Part shown: piece by piece, positions 1 to 12,300 of the stretch
Layout: each line of letters begins with the position of its first letter
Position numbering within the stretch: the first letter of the stretch is position 1
Assembly: GCA_015698045.1 (NCBI GenBank)
Contig: BLAL01000313.1
Location: 248,001 to 312,000 of the forward strand
Direction: 5' to 3'
Length of the DNA: 64,000 nucleotides
Origin: Rhizophagus clarus
Lineage: Eukaryota; Glomeromycota; Glomeromycetes; Glomerales; Glomeraceae
Notes under the pieces: model-generated
What the model was told of the DNA's origin: nothing
The model's input: the letters and a program-made list of their open reading frames with translations, nothing else
The model's database searches: none
Made by a program: the position numbers and the translations under genes

Positions 1-236
1 GCTCTACATATTCCAATTTTTTCAATATATTCAATATTATCAAACCTATCATAAGGTATCCATTCTAAAACTTCTCCTATATCATCATGGGCTAATAATT
101 GAGTATCTTGAATAAATTTATCAATATATTTATTAGCACTAGTCCAATTTTTGAAATTTTTTTGAAACAATATTGTGTTACATTTGAATTTGCACTTTAT
201 GCATTTCTTATTTGATTTTTCAGTTAGTGAGTTCAT
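1..236 (-). CDS. Partial kinase gene (K0), first exon only
   Basis: This is the 5' end of a minus-strand gene that continues beyond the left edge. The start codon is at 236-234 and about 78 codons are open. The protein begins MNSLTEKSNKKC and then carries the same N-terminal module as the other kinases here: a C-x2-C-x3-C cysteine cluster, a W-T-S-A-N motif, a D-K-F-I-Q-D-T-Q-L stretch and L-E-W-I-P-Y. It ends in a degenerate glycine-loop region (I-E-K-I-G-I-C-R-A). The start matches the first exons of K1-K3, which begin MDSLIKK. It is probably exon 1 of another tandem-module kinase array. The truncation is caused by the window edge, and whether a C-lobe exists cannot be seen. Confidence 0.75.
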   Translation of the reverse strand, partial: MNSLTEKSNKKCIKCKFKCNTILFQKNFKNWTSANKYIDKFIQDTQLLAHDDIGEVLEWIPYDRFDNIEYIEKIGICR

Positions 237-3200
237 TGTGATAAAATCCATGAGATTCTAATAGGTTGATAAACAGATTTTTAAAGACGAAATAAATTTC
301 CTAAGAATAAAAAATAAATTTTGTAAATAGAATAAATATATATGCGCGAAAAAAAATATTTTTCCCCCAAACATTAGTCCCATGAACTGTCATGTGACAT
401 AAATGCATCACCGACAATTATACCTGGCTTTCGTAGGAAATATTGAACTGAGTAACTATTCCCTTATTTCCAAATCTTGGGAACACTCTTATAATTCTAT
501 AACCTTGTGTGGATTATAATTTTAATTAAATTTTAAGGAGTGTATTTTTTAAAATATCGTTACACGGAAAATACTATTTATGTCGATCTTATCTGTTTGT
601 CACTCAAATATAAAAACCAAAACATGACGTAAGACAATAAATCACACGCTAATCACATGTCACGAATAAACTTGAATAAACCTGCTCATTATCAGAGGTA
701 TAATTTTCAAAGATAAACAAAATTTGAGCGTTATTATATGAAATCTTTTTTTTTTTTTATTTTGATTATTTTAAATTATTAAATTTTAGTTTACTAATTT
801 TAGATTGGATAATTTTTTTTTTTAATTTGATAATTTTTTGCTGCACAATAATATTAAGCAATAAAATCATATGTCTATAGTGAATTTAAAAAAAAAAAAC
901 AAATATGTTAAATATGAAAGAAATATCAAAAAAAAAAATGAAGAGATACGGAAAAAAAAGAAAATGATAAAGGGCAAAGTCAGATAAAAAAACGAAACGC
1001 GTAGAGTAAAAGTAAAACAAAATTAGTAAGGAATAATGAAATACAAGAAATGCGAATAAAAAAGACAAATAGAAAATATTCCTTAATTGTAAAATTGGAA
1101 AAACTAAATGATCTGAAGTAAATGAAGTATTAGAAACGAAATATCAGTAAATGAATAAGGGCAGTGACATATATTAGCTAATATTTTTTTACTATAGGCG
1201 CTTACCCCCAGGTAAGATATCTTGGTCATGTGCAACCAATCATATTTTTTAAAAATTGTGTAACCTAAGATTTTTGCTTTAGCTAATATATGTCCCTGCC
1301 CTAAGAAACGAAAAGAGAAAGGTGATAATTCCAACAAACAAATAAATACAATGACGTAATTGTAAAATGCTTATATCATGTGAACGAAGAAAGGAGTTAA
1401 ATCACGCCGGATTTCCTATTACCTTATTTACTATCAATCAATAAAGTGATGCTAAAATAGTAGTAATAAAAATTAATAATATTATTCAATCATAAATAAT
1501 CCAAAATAATAGAGTAATTAAAAAATAGAATACTGTACAACATTTTAATAGTGAAATTTACTACATCTATATATTTTGATTTTCCATAATCAGCTTGACC
1601 ATGATAACTTATTTATAAAAGTTTTCTATCTATGCATATATTTATTTGGAAAACTATGCATATTTGCTTCTCAATCGTATACGAGTCTATTAAAAAATTG
1701 ATTAATAATAATAACACTAATAATAAAGGCTTAAAAGCAACATATGATATATGTATTTTCATTATTATCTGTTTTTTCAATTTTCATGAACGATGCCATG
1801 ATTTTTAGATAGAACTCTTAGGTAATGTAAATGGGCATCTCGAATATTCATATTTTGATAAGTTTTCACCATCCTTTAGGAGTACCGTCAATTGAGTCTA
1901 GTATAAGTTTACTATTTTTGCATTTTTGATTAAATACAAAGAAATTTGAAGGTATTCAAATTTATAAATTTTATAATTTTATTCTTTATATAAAATAAAT
2001 AATTATAAAGAAAAAATAAAATAAAGCTATCTCAAGATTTTTTGCAAATACTTGATATTGCCTCTGACTTCTTGATATCCTCACTTCTTCCCCTTACATC
2101 ATAAAGCGGATTTTAATCGTAGATTTATTCCTAATGTAAGAGATTGCTATCATTCTCATTAAAATAATTAATATTTAAAATTATCCACTAATTTCTCAAT
2201 TTTATATTTTTTCCATCCATAAATTCAAATAATCTACACCCGTACTTTAACAATCAATAATTTGTAAAAAAGGTTGTATTATTAAATTTATCGAATTTTA
2301 TAATTTATAATTTTGATATAATATGATGTACTGTACGTTGGCAAAAGTACAATGGAATATACAAGTATCGCCAATCCTTTATCATCAATCATCAAAAAGG
2401 AAACAATAATCATATAAAATTAAAATAAAACATTATCCCGAATGTATATTTCGTGCCATGATTAATATTTATATCAGATAAATGATTATATTTCCTTTTG
2501 AAAAATGGTGAAGTCTGTTAATTACATTGTACGCAATACTCGATTTAATTTTCGCGATATGATTTCCTTGCGTGAAGAATTTTTCACTGTAAAGAAGGAT
2601 CGAAATATCAGATGGTTTCTTTGAAGGAAATGTTTGATAATCCTAATTACTTTATAAGTCGTAAATCGTATGTAAGGCCTTTCTCTCTTGAAAATTTAGT
2701 CGTGAAATAAGAAGTCTTAATTTGTAAATACTAGAATGAAATTATAATTTGGTAAATTTCAACTTAAAAAAAAAAGAAAATCAAAAAATAGAAATTTTTT
2801 GACGTTTCTTATACAGTTATACCAAACTATCAAATAGAAAAAAAAGAAGTAATGCTTACAAAATTTTCTGAATAAAAAATCTAATTGTTTATTTTTGATT
2901 TTATCTTTATAAACCGACGCAACAAATATTCAAAAAGTAAATGAATAGGAAAAAGCGGTCAAAAAGAAATTTTTTTTTTTAAAAATTGAATTAAAGATAA
3001 AAAGAATAGTTTATAAAAGGCGTAATATGCTAGTGTTTTTTATTTCACGATAATATTGAGCTACAAGTTATGTAAAATCTAGAAACGAGATAAATCAACA
3101 ATAAACTTAATATTATTTAATATTTAATATATCAGACGTAAACTTTGAAGATACAAAATAATACTTCTGACGACGGGATGGAGAAATTCTAAGAATTAAT

Positions 3201-3620
3201 TTAAAATTATGGTAATGTTCATAGGATGGAAATTGAAACGATAGATATTATGAGTTGCATATGTTATCTTAAGTTCGTTATCTTATTAAATTATTGTAAT
3301 TATTTTTATAATATCAAGAAACAATCTTTCATGTATTTGAAATATACATGTTCACATGTTCACAAATAACGTTGCCTCATTGACCAGTACATTTAATGAA
3401 ATTTGATAGCTCAAGCATGGGTAATTTTTTCTAGAAAAACGATACTCATAATGATGTGAAGCAATTAAAGTATGTCATTTGATTCATCGTATGAGTAATT
3501 ACAGTTTAAACACAAAGACAAAGCCACGCAACACGACGCACGGCGCAAAACCGCAGACAATATCATTTCAAAAATCAATCTATTTTCATCATAATTACAT
3601 AAGATCATCGGATTCCGAAA
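237..3620. other. Long intergenic region, AT-rich
   Basis: No supportable gene was found on either strand. Short open frames around 886-1337 on the minus strand are low-complexity or lie inside the MITE at 1159-1301. The rest is homopolymer-rich AT sequence. Confidence 0.6.
1159..1301. mobile_element. MITE, 143 bp, with TAA target duplication
   Basis: The left end reads GGGCAGTGACATATATTAGC and the right end, reverse-complemented, reads GGGCAGGGACATATATTAGC. The near-perfect terminal inverted repeats extend about 25 bases. The element is flanked by TAA at 1156-1158 and at 1302-1304. A 3-base TAA/TTA duplication is typical of PIF/Harbinger-type elements. It has no coding capacity. Confidence 0.75.
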
Positions 3621-3624
3621 TTTG

Positions 3625-3636
3625 TCTATAAATAAT
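3625..3636 (+). promoter_or_regulatory. TATA-like box upstream of the DUF4258-like ORF
   Basis: The string ctataaataa lies about 35-40 bases before the ATG at 3668. No second TATA-like box is seen between 3668 and 3990, which suggests one promoter for both overlapping ORFs. Confidence 0.4.
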
Positions 3637-3667
3637 TGCTTATGAAAATTCTAAACTTACTAAACTG

Positions 3668-4000
3668 ATGTCAACTTTGAATACTGAAAAGTGGATAGAA
3701 GTATTAGAAAGAACATTTTTAAATTTTAATTGGTCACCGGAAGCAAAGCGACATACGTACGAAGATAGATATCATTATACCCCAGCGGACGTCGAAGACG
3801 TCCTATTTTCATACACTAATAGTGATCCTTCAACACAACGTTGCAGAGCAAAAACTTCTAAGAGACAAGTTATTCAACAAGAATTCCCTGATAGAGATCA
3901 AGTTGTTCGTGTGGTAATAGTACACACAACTAACCCTTGGATAATAGTCACGTATATTGTTGCTGATCGCGATCGTTACTGGAATAAAGATGTATTCTGA
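3668..4000 (+). CDS. DUF4258-like small protein (toxin-like partner)
   Basis: A 110-residue protein. It shows what I recall of the bacterial DUF4258 pattern: an early H-x3-R segment (R-H-T-Y-E-D-R, about residues 28-34), a helix with T-P-A-D-V-E-D-V-L, and a C-terminal beta-rich core V-V-R-V-V-I-V-H-T-T-N-P-W-I-I-V-T-Y ending in D-R-D-R-Y-W. In bacteria, DUF4258 proteins have been likened to the BECR/RelE-like nuclease fold and often lie just upstream of DUF2283 genes. Here the next ORF is DUF2283-like and its ATG (3990) lies inside this ORF, overlapping by 11 bases. An alternative model splices from a GT at 3992 to 4119, which removes the stop and fuses both domains in frame. The family call is from memory of sequence patterns, and no nuclease activity is claimed. 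Confidence 0.6.
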   Translation: MSTLNTEKWIEVLERTFLNFNWSPEAKRHTYEDRYHYTPADVEDVLFSYTNSDPSTQRCRAKTSKRQVIQQEFPDRDQVVRVVIVHTTNPWIIVTYIVADRDRYWNKDVF

Positions 4001-4881
4001 AGAGATCGTGGACATAAAAGTTCACGTGAGAAGTACTAAAACGGTTACGGTGAGATAGACTTTATGGATATTCTTTCCCTTTTTTTTCGTTTATTTATTT
4101 GTTTTATTCTACCTCAAGAAAAAAGAAATTAAAGGACAACCTAAGAAGAAAATTTTAAGCATTTATGAGAAATTCAAGCTTATTAATACCAAATCCAAGA
4201 CTGAAATTTCAGACTGGTAAGTTTGTTATTTGAATTTTATAACAAACATATTCAAGTAATTGTGTATTATTTAACATTTCATTTCATGATTTTAGGCCTG
4301 AAATTATTTTCAGTCATTATGTAGGCACTGATGACTTGGGAATTTATCTTATAAAAGTAACACCAGGTGTTTATGACGTTAGCGACAATGCCACAGATAG
4401 TTTTGTTGTGTCTTATAACCACAACCGCGAAATAATTTCACTTGATTTATATGAAATTTCTGATCTATTCCATAAAAATATGTTTACTGTGGACGGAGTA
4501 TTAAATGCAAAATTTCTGAACTCAATTTACTATGACGAAACCGACACGTTAAAGATCAATTTCATTAATGTTAATCCGTTACCTACGAAAATTCAGAAAA
4601 CTGATATTGATGGTGTTGAAATAGAAATGGATACTGCTGGAAAAATTACTGGCTTATTATTTCATGATGCTAGAAATAAAATAGCAAAACCATTGACAGA
4701 AGAAGAAAGAGAAGTTCTTGCAAAGAAAGCAGAAGAGGAACGAATGGGAAGAATCAAGAATTATAAAATTGATGGGTAAGTATGAATGTTATTTTCTTTT
4801 TATTTTGTACATATATATTAAGAAAATTAATTATATTGATTTATTTCACTATGCGAAAGGTTCAACCGTTCTAGTAAATAA
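3990..4881 (+). CDS. DUF2283-like protein, spliced, overlaps upstream ORF
   Basis: Proposed exons are 3990-4049, 4119-4216, 4296-4775 and 4860-4881. The introns are GTGAGA...CAAG, GTAAGT...TTAG and GTAAGT...AAAG, and the frame is continuous across all of them. Without the last splice the protein stops at 4777-4779, just after K-I-D-G. The protein has about 219 residues. The C-terminal half matches the DUF2283 pattern: Y-Y-D-E-T-D-T-L-K-I-N-F, then G-V-E-I-E-M-D-T-A-G-K-I-T-G and L-L-F-H-D-A. An upstream segment (G-T-D-D-L-G-I-Y-L, then F-V-V-S-Y-N and I-I-S-L-D-L-Y-E-I-S) looks like a second, diverged copy. The tail is charged and helical (E-E-E-R-E-V-L-A-K-K-A-E-E-E-R). In bacteria DUF2283 is the usual downstream partner of DUF4258. 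The ATG at 3990 could be replaced by a fusion to the upstream ORF through an intron at 3992-4118. Confidence 0.55.
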
Positions 4882-7320
4882 TCGTAATCTTTACTTGAGA
4901 AATTCAAAGTTAAAAATATTCTGTATTCTTAACAATTTATTTTAATTTTTAAAAGCACTTAACACTCTGTTTATCTTATAGAACATTTATGTCAGTTTAA
5001 CTAGCTTTATTTATCATTTAATATGTAACAATAAATATATTTGCGATTTGCTTTTTACTATTATTATTGAAATAAAGTTATTTTTATTGTACTGATTCAG
5101 TTATATTATAGATACGATATGAAAAAAATTTATTCTTAACTAATGTTTTTAATATTCAAACAAATGTCACAGGACAGAATGAATGAGTAATTAATTAAAG
5201 AAAAGAACCTAATTGGTAATTACATTGTAAGTAGTAGTAAGAAGATAACGATAGAAACTATCCCATATTTTTTTTTTTTTTACTTTTAACGTATACTACG
5301 TTGTATTTAATTGATAACAGCGATGAATAATTAAATAACACTAGATTCTTATTTATTATTTATTTTTACAACTCGTATTTTATTATCCATTATAAAAATA
5401 AAATAACTCGTATTTTATTATTACTATTCTATTGTATTTTAGATCGTATATGATTTTCATCATTTACGTTACTTATGTCTTATTATATTACATTAACGTA
5501 TGCCACATACTACCATTACTATCATCAATAGACTAAGGAAATATTTTTAACATCGTTATAATTCTTGTGATTTTGAGTCTTACTAAAATTGCTTCTGGAA
5601 ATTCTATTGCAAATTCGAAGAATACACAAAGTTTGCGATTAAACGTTGTTACTCTGGTCAGTTCGTCGATCAGGTAACTATGACTTAGAGACAGGGATGC
5701 AATAGATATGTCTCAAGTCCATCAACAAGACACACTATTCACAAAGGGACAGTTCGTTTATAGGGTAAAAAAAGTTTATCTATTAATTATATGAACTTGT
5801 TATTTCAACTTTGTTACTACACTCTCTGATATCTTTCAACTAAAAAGAAATTTCAGGATATTTATACAAAATAAAATATATTTAAAAATATAACAAATAA
5901 ATCTAATATATCAAATAAAACTAATAAATCAAATAAATAAAATAAATCAATTAAATCAAATAAATCAAATAAAACTGATATATCAAATATATCGGAAATA
6001 TCAAAAATAACAGGCTATGATGGCTTTGGCTTAGGCGGCTCTATATACTTTGCCACAATGTCACGTGATTACTACGCCAACAACGTTTTCACAAAACTTC
6101 TAAGATGAAGTGCGTTACTCATATAGTTTTGTCTATATAACCTATTCAGTATCTTGATATCGCCGTTTATTCAAAGTTTGTTTTTTTTCCTAGAATAAGA
6201 ACATGAGTTTCATCGTTCGATTTATGGAGTTACGATATTAAAGTGTAAAATGATAATTATAATTTGATGTGTGATACTTTTATCAGTTATCCTAAGTACT
6301 TTTTTACATATTTTATTTTAGACGAAAAAAATTTTAGTCACTCGTTATGATGACAGAACAATAAAAAAAAATATGATCAACTGACCCATTCAACTGAATA
6401 TTTTAACTGATTATAATTAATCTGTAACTTTATCTTTATAATTTTTAAAAAGAAAGCAAAATATGAATAATTTAAATTATTATTTTTTTTCTTTTGCTAA
6501 TTTTATTATCATCATAAAATTACGATATTTCTTTTGATCTTTCTCTTACCCTTGCTCTTTTCTGAAAAGTAAGAACTATTTAGTAAAATAAAATGCACAC
6601 GTATAATTTAAAAAAATCATTTCGGCCAGATGATTGAACATCCACTAAATTATCTAGCAAATGTGCATTTTCCTTATAAAATATTTTACATTGAGAATAA
6701 AATTAAGCTTTTCTTCATATATCATATTAAAATCAAATATATAATATACTTTATAAAAAACTTATCTTTTTTTTTTTACCAAATGAGAAAATTTTTAAAT
6801 TACAGAGCATAATAAAATAATAAGTAAAAATTGATAATACATATCTAATGTAAAGTCATTACATTTAAACTTTAATTGAACCTTTCTTATCCATTTTTTT
6901 TTTTTGATTCAGTCCATTTGATCAATTTGAATAATGGTTATTTTTTCCTTTCAAGTCATGCCTTAATAAAGTGTAAAATTTTTATGAGTTATAATAAACT
7001 AGTAATAATAAACAGGATTATAAATTATAATGACAAAAAGGTAAAAGAATCTTTGATAAATAATGTTATAAGTTTAATTAGTTCTTGTAATAAAAAATGA
7101 TGAATTTTTTTTTTCTCCATTTTAACCTAAAAATTCTTCACAAAAATACATTAAAGGTGAATAAAAGAAATAATGAACATTATATTATTATGTACCAAAT
7201 ATATATAATTACCATATTTATCGATATTTAATTGATTAACATCTATCCGTAAAGACTCTACTTACTGTAACAAAAATTTTGATTAATACCTGAAAATGCT
7301 AAACTTATTATATTATCTGT
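4882..7320. other. Intergenic AT-rich region
   Basis: No gene is supported. It contains a simple tandem repeat at about 5890-6005 (AAATCAAATA-like units). Plus-strand open frames at 6630-7100 are low complexity and were rejected. AATAAA-like signals near 5030-5075 could serve the 3668-4881 locus. Confidence 0.55.
5890..6005. repeat. Short tandem repeat of AAATCAAATA-type units
   Basis: Repeated aaatcaaat/aaataaatcaa units fill roughly 110 bases, with drift between copies. Confidence 0.6.
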
Positions 7321-7324
7321 TTGT

Positions 7325-7930
7325 ACATTGGTCGGGAAGATTATCATAATCAAGTCTGAATGTTTTGTATGACAATCCCAAATCAGTTAAAGTCGTCATT
7401 TATTTCACCCGCTTCTTTAATTTGTTCCTGTAATTCTGATGTTTGATCACATTTCCATTTGTATCAAATATCCTCCTCAATTTATTATCATGTTTAATCA
7501 CAATACATTCGTACATAAATATACCAAAACTATAAATGTCAGTAGCTTTTGTATAATTTTCTCTTAAATTCCAGGAGCTACATAAGGTAAGATACCTTTT
7601 TGCATTTCCTGATGAGTTGTAATCTGCGAATTTGCATAATCCCATACCAATCTAATATGTTTTATTTAAATAATCCCGTAAACTTTCATCTTCTGCATAA
7701 TCTAAAACCATTATATAGCTTTTGCTTACTGGATCCTGAGTTATTCCACAAAATTCAAATAAAGACATTGCCCCTATTTCCTTTATTATTATGTAATCTA
7801 AAGCAAGGTAACTATTAGTAAGATTAAATTTTAAGCTTTCATTAAATAATAAATAATTACATGATATCTCATTCATAAATCCAAATGTAACATTTCAGTT
7901 CTTAAATTATTTAAACTTTTCATAGTCACA
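7325..7930 (-). pseudogene. Decayed TKL-type kinase relic
   Basis: On the minus strand, 7652-7876 encodes the helix C-to-hinge region: F-C-G-I-T-Q-D-P-V-S-K, then Y-I-M-V-L-D-Y-A-E-D-E-S-L-R-D-Y-L. The block 7400-7645 encodes M-G-L-C-K-F-A-D and K-A-T-D-I-Y-S-F-G-I-F-M-Y-E. The catalytic loop between them is missing and the frame is broken. Bases 7325-7400 still resemble the K1 tail before its last introns. The order of pieces matches the kinase exon of K1, so this is a degraded copy with internal deletions. It is non-functional. Confidence 0.75.
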
Positions 7931-9305
7931 TACAAAGTAATAAATAATTATATTCTAAACTTTCCACCATTTCTACTTGATTTCGTATGATTGTCTATTA
8001 TTAAATTATACGAAATACAAAACAGAAATCACACTTGACAATTTCTACTAAAAGAATATAATGATAATACTTATTAAGTCAATATATAATTTATAAGATA
8101 CATGAATAAATTAAGTGTTTATTAATTTAGATAATTATACTAAGTCGAGTGATTATTTTTTCTTTTTTTTTTTGTGGCTTAAAAATAAACATTGCATGAT
8201 TTATTTTTCTGCTAAAAATTAGTTACTAAATAAGAATATACGTAACGATATCTTTAGATCATTGTATTAAAAGAGAACAAATAAAAAAAATGAACATGTA
8301 CTTTTTTACTAAGAACAATTCCCAAATTCAACTGATGAACTGATGATCAGTATAGTATAGCAAGGCGTCTTATTTAAAATTAATACAACCCTCATTAGGT
8401 TTCGTCCCAGGAACCTACTTATAATTATCTCGGATTCCATGTAATGACGGCAGGAGACGTAGGACCGGATGATTACAAATAATTAAAAATCAAAAAAGTA
8501 GTATCAAAACACAGATTTATATCCGAGTTAATCAGATTAGTTTTTGACCAGTCAATTAATCGATTATATTGATTTAGAACCGGCAGGAAATTTCCTTGTA
8601 CTTGTAGTGAATTCTAGAAAATGTAAACAAAAACGGCGGAAAATATCGAGTTTGGTACTTAGTACGTAAAAATGGTATGATCAAGAATAGATTATATCCT
8701 AATAATAATAAAGTGCTATTTAGTTTTTTATCTCTAGGCCCTTATTTGCAAAAAACAGTTTTAAACAAGTTAGTTTATTGTATCAAGATATTAAATATTA
8801 AATGTAAAATAAATTGTACAAGTCAATGGTTTATCATGGTAAATAGTACCAAAGTGGTAAAATTACGCTCTGAAGTTGACACACATATAGTTAATATTGC
8901 ATGTATATGATTTGGAAATTGAACATTGTTATTGAAAAATTTCGAGAAAACTAAAAGAAAAATTTGAAAATTTTGATATTAGTTATCCATTATCAATTCT
9001 GTTATTCTACTACGAACTTGATTGGATACTATATTTTCTTTTTTTTCGTCATAAATGAAAATTTTTACTTATGAAATAGTAAGCCTATTTTGTTATATTT
9101 TAAATTTGATATTTATTTAGTTAAGAGAATAGAAATAATTACAATCACTTTTATATCTTTCTCCTTCAACCAAACTTTAAATAATAATTTTGTTCGTTTA
9201 ACAAGAAAACTAACTTTAAATAGAATTTATGTTGAGAAAAAAGTTCTTGAAAATAATTATAAAGATAATAATAGAAATTAATTATAGCAACTAAGAAGGT
9301 AAATA
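7931..9305. other. Intergenic region downstream of K1
   Basis: No gene is supported. The open frames at 8677-8910 and 9090-9281 on the plus strand show no recognisable pattern or splice context. Confidence 0.5.
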
Positions 9306-9355
9306 GATAATTATCATACACGGATTTTTTTATCCATTATGGTATCAGTTATAAA

Positions 9356-12300
9356 TTACAATTTTTCATTTTCGTCAGTATTCAATTGAGAAATGTCAAT
9401 TTGCAAAGATTCTATTAAAATAAAATTTATTAGTATTTATTAATCCCAGTATCTTATAAGTATTTATTTAATACCTGAATATTCCAAGCTTTTATTATTT
9501 TCGTCAGTATTTTTTAGTAATTCAAGATTATTATCATCAATATTCAATCGAGATGCATTAATTTGTAATAATGATGCTATTTAATAAATAATATTTTTAT
9601 TAGTGTTTATAATTATTACTCTAAATATTTTTAATTAAACAATACCTGAAGATTCGATACTGATTATGTTATCACTACATTCATAATAATCATCAAAATT
9701 TTTTGGTTTAGGAAGATTATTAAAACTAAGTAATCTGCTCATATAAATAGCTTCTGAATGTGTATTGTATGATATTCCTAAATTAGTTTGAGGTACATTA
9801 TTTTTTGATAAATTATCATTTATTATGTCTGCTTCTTCAATTTGTCTTTGCAATTCTGCTGATTGACTATCGCCTCCGTTGTACTGCCAATTGTATAAAA
9901 TATCTTTAATTTCTTCTGCCTTTGGTCGATTTAATAAATCAGCGTCTAAACATCTTTTAATCATTTGAACAATCAATTGAGGTACTTTAGTATTAAACCT
10001 TGGTCTAAGTCCTTTACAAATATTTATTGCCAAATTTTCATCATGGCTAATATTATGATATGGAGGTAATCCAGAAATTATTTCATACATAATTATACCA
10101 AAACTATAAATATCTGAAGCTTTGGTATAATTTTGTCCTCTCAAAATTTCAGGAGCTACATAAGGTAAAACACCATATACATTATTTTTTGCATTTTTAT
10201 AAGTATTACAATCTGCAGGTTTACATAATCCCATGTCAGCTATGAACACACTAAATATGGATAGTAATATATTTCCACTATGAAAATCTCGATGAATAAA
10301 TCCATTATTATGAATCCAAGTAAGCCCAAGTGCGATTTTAAATAAGTAATTAATCATTTTGTTCCAATTTAACTTATTATAATTTGCATTTAAATAATTT
10401 CGTAAGCTCCCATCTTCTGCATATTTTAAAACCATTATATAATCTTTTGTTTCTGGATTTTGAGTAATTCCATAAAATTTAACAATATAATTAATATTTT
10501 CGGAATTATCAAATCTATTATGTAATGTAATCTGCATATAAATATAAAATAAAAATGTTAAAGATAAAATTTTAAGTTTTTGATTGATAAATAATTTATT
10601 GTGATACCTCATTCATAAATTCCAACGTGATATTTTTTGAATTATTCAAAATTTTTAAAGCCACGGGAATATCTTTATCAATCCAAATTGCTTTATATAC
10701 CTTGCTAAATCCACCACTTGCAATATAATTAACATCGTAAAATCTGTCATAAGGTATCCATTCTAATACTTTATTTGTATCAAGATGAGCTAACAACTGA
10801 GTATTTTGAATAAATTTGTCAATTTCATTATTACTACTAGTCCAACCTTCAAAATTTTGTTGAAAGTGCATTGCATTACATATATAATTACATTTTTTGC
10901 ATTTGTCACTCAAAACCATCATATAATTTTTTGTTTGTGGATTTTGAGTTATTCCACATGGGCTATTAATCTACAAAAAAAATAAATTTAATAAATAAAA
11001 TTAAAATGTTCAAAATTTAACAATAAATCGATTATTATACCTCATTAATAAACTTTAATGCAATGTTTTCTGAAACGTTTAATCTTTTCAAAGTAACAAA
11101 CATATTTTGATCTAATCTTATCCAATTTTGATTTTCATCATTCCAATGCAATATATTTCCATCAATCCAATTTGCTTTATATACTTTTTTTCCTGCAAAA
11201 TACGTAATATTATTAAATCTATTATAAGGTATCCATTCTAATACTTCTTTTGTATCATCATGGGCTGACAACTGAGTATTTTGAATAAATTCATCAATAT
11301 CATCATTACCACTAGACCAACTTTCAAAATTTTGTTGAAAATGCATTGTATTACATGTATGATTACATTTTTTGCATTTGTCACTCAAAACCATCATATA
11401 TATTTTTGTTTCTGGATCTTGAGTTATTCCATATGGCCTATTAATCTACAAATATAATAAATTTAGTTAATAAAATTAAAATGTTTCAAAATTTAATAAT
11501 AAATTAGTTATTATACCTCATTAATAAATTCTAATTTAATATTTTTTGAATTATTTAATCTTTTCAAAGTAACAAACATATTTTGATCCAATCTTTCCCA
11601 ACTTTGACTAAATTCGCCCCATTCACTGATAAATCCGTCAATCCAGTTTGCTCTATATACTTTTCCTTTTGCAGAATACTTAATATTACTAAACTTATCA
11701 TAAGGTATCCATTCTAATACTTCTTTCATATCATCATGGGCTGACAACTGAGTATTTTGAATAAATTTGTTAATATCATCATTACCACTAGTCCAATATT
11801 CAAAATTTTGTTGAAAATGTATTGCATTACATATATTATTACATTTTTTGCATTTATTATTACCAAAAACCATCATATAATGTTTTGTCTGTGGATTTTG
11901 AGTTATTCCATATGACCTATTAATCTATAATTATAATAAATTTAGTTAATAAACTTAAATTATTTTAAAATTTAAACAAAAAACTAATTATTATACCTCA
12001 TTAATAAATTCTAATCTAATGTTTTTTGGATTGTATAATCTTTTCAAAGTAATAAACATATTTTGATTATATCTTTTCCAATTTTGACTATATTCATTCC
12101 ATTCATAAATATATCCATCAATCCAATTTGCACTGCATACTTTTCCTTTTGCAGAATACTTAATATTATTAAACCTATCATAAGGTATCCATTCTAGTAT
12201 TACTTTATCATTGCCATGGGCTGATAGTTGAGTATTTTGAATAAGTTTGTCAATATTATCATTGCCACTAGTCCAACTTCCAAAACTTTGTTGAAAGTGT

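Noticed and set aside
4718..4945. 75-codon open frame overlapping the end of the DUF2283-like gene
   Set aside because: It is a shadow frame over coding sequence and the following intron, with no family signal.
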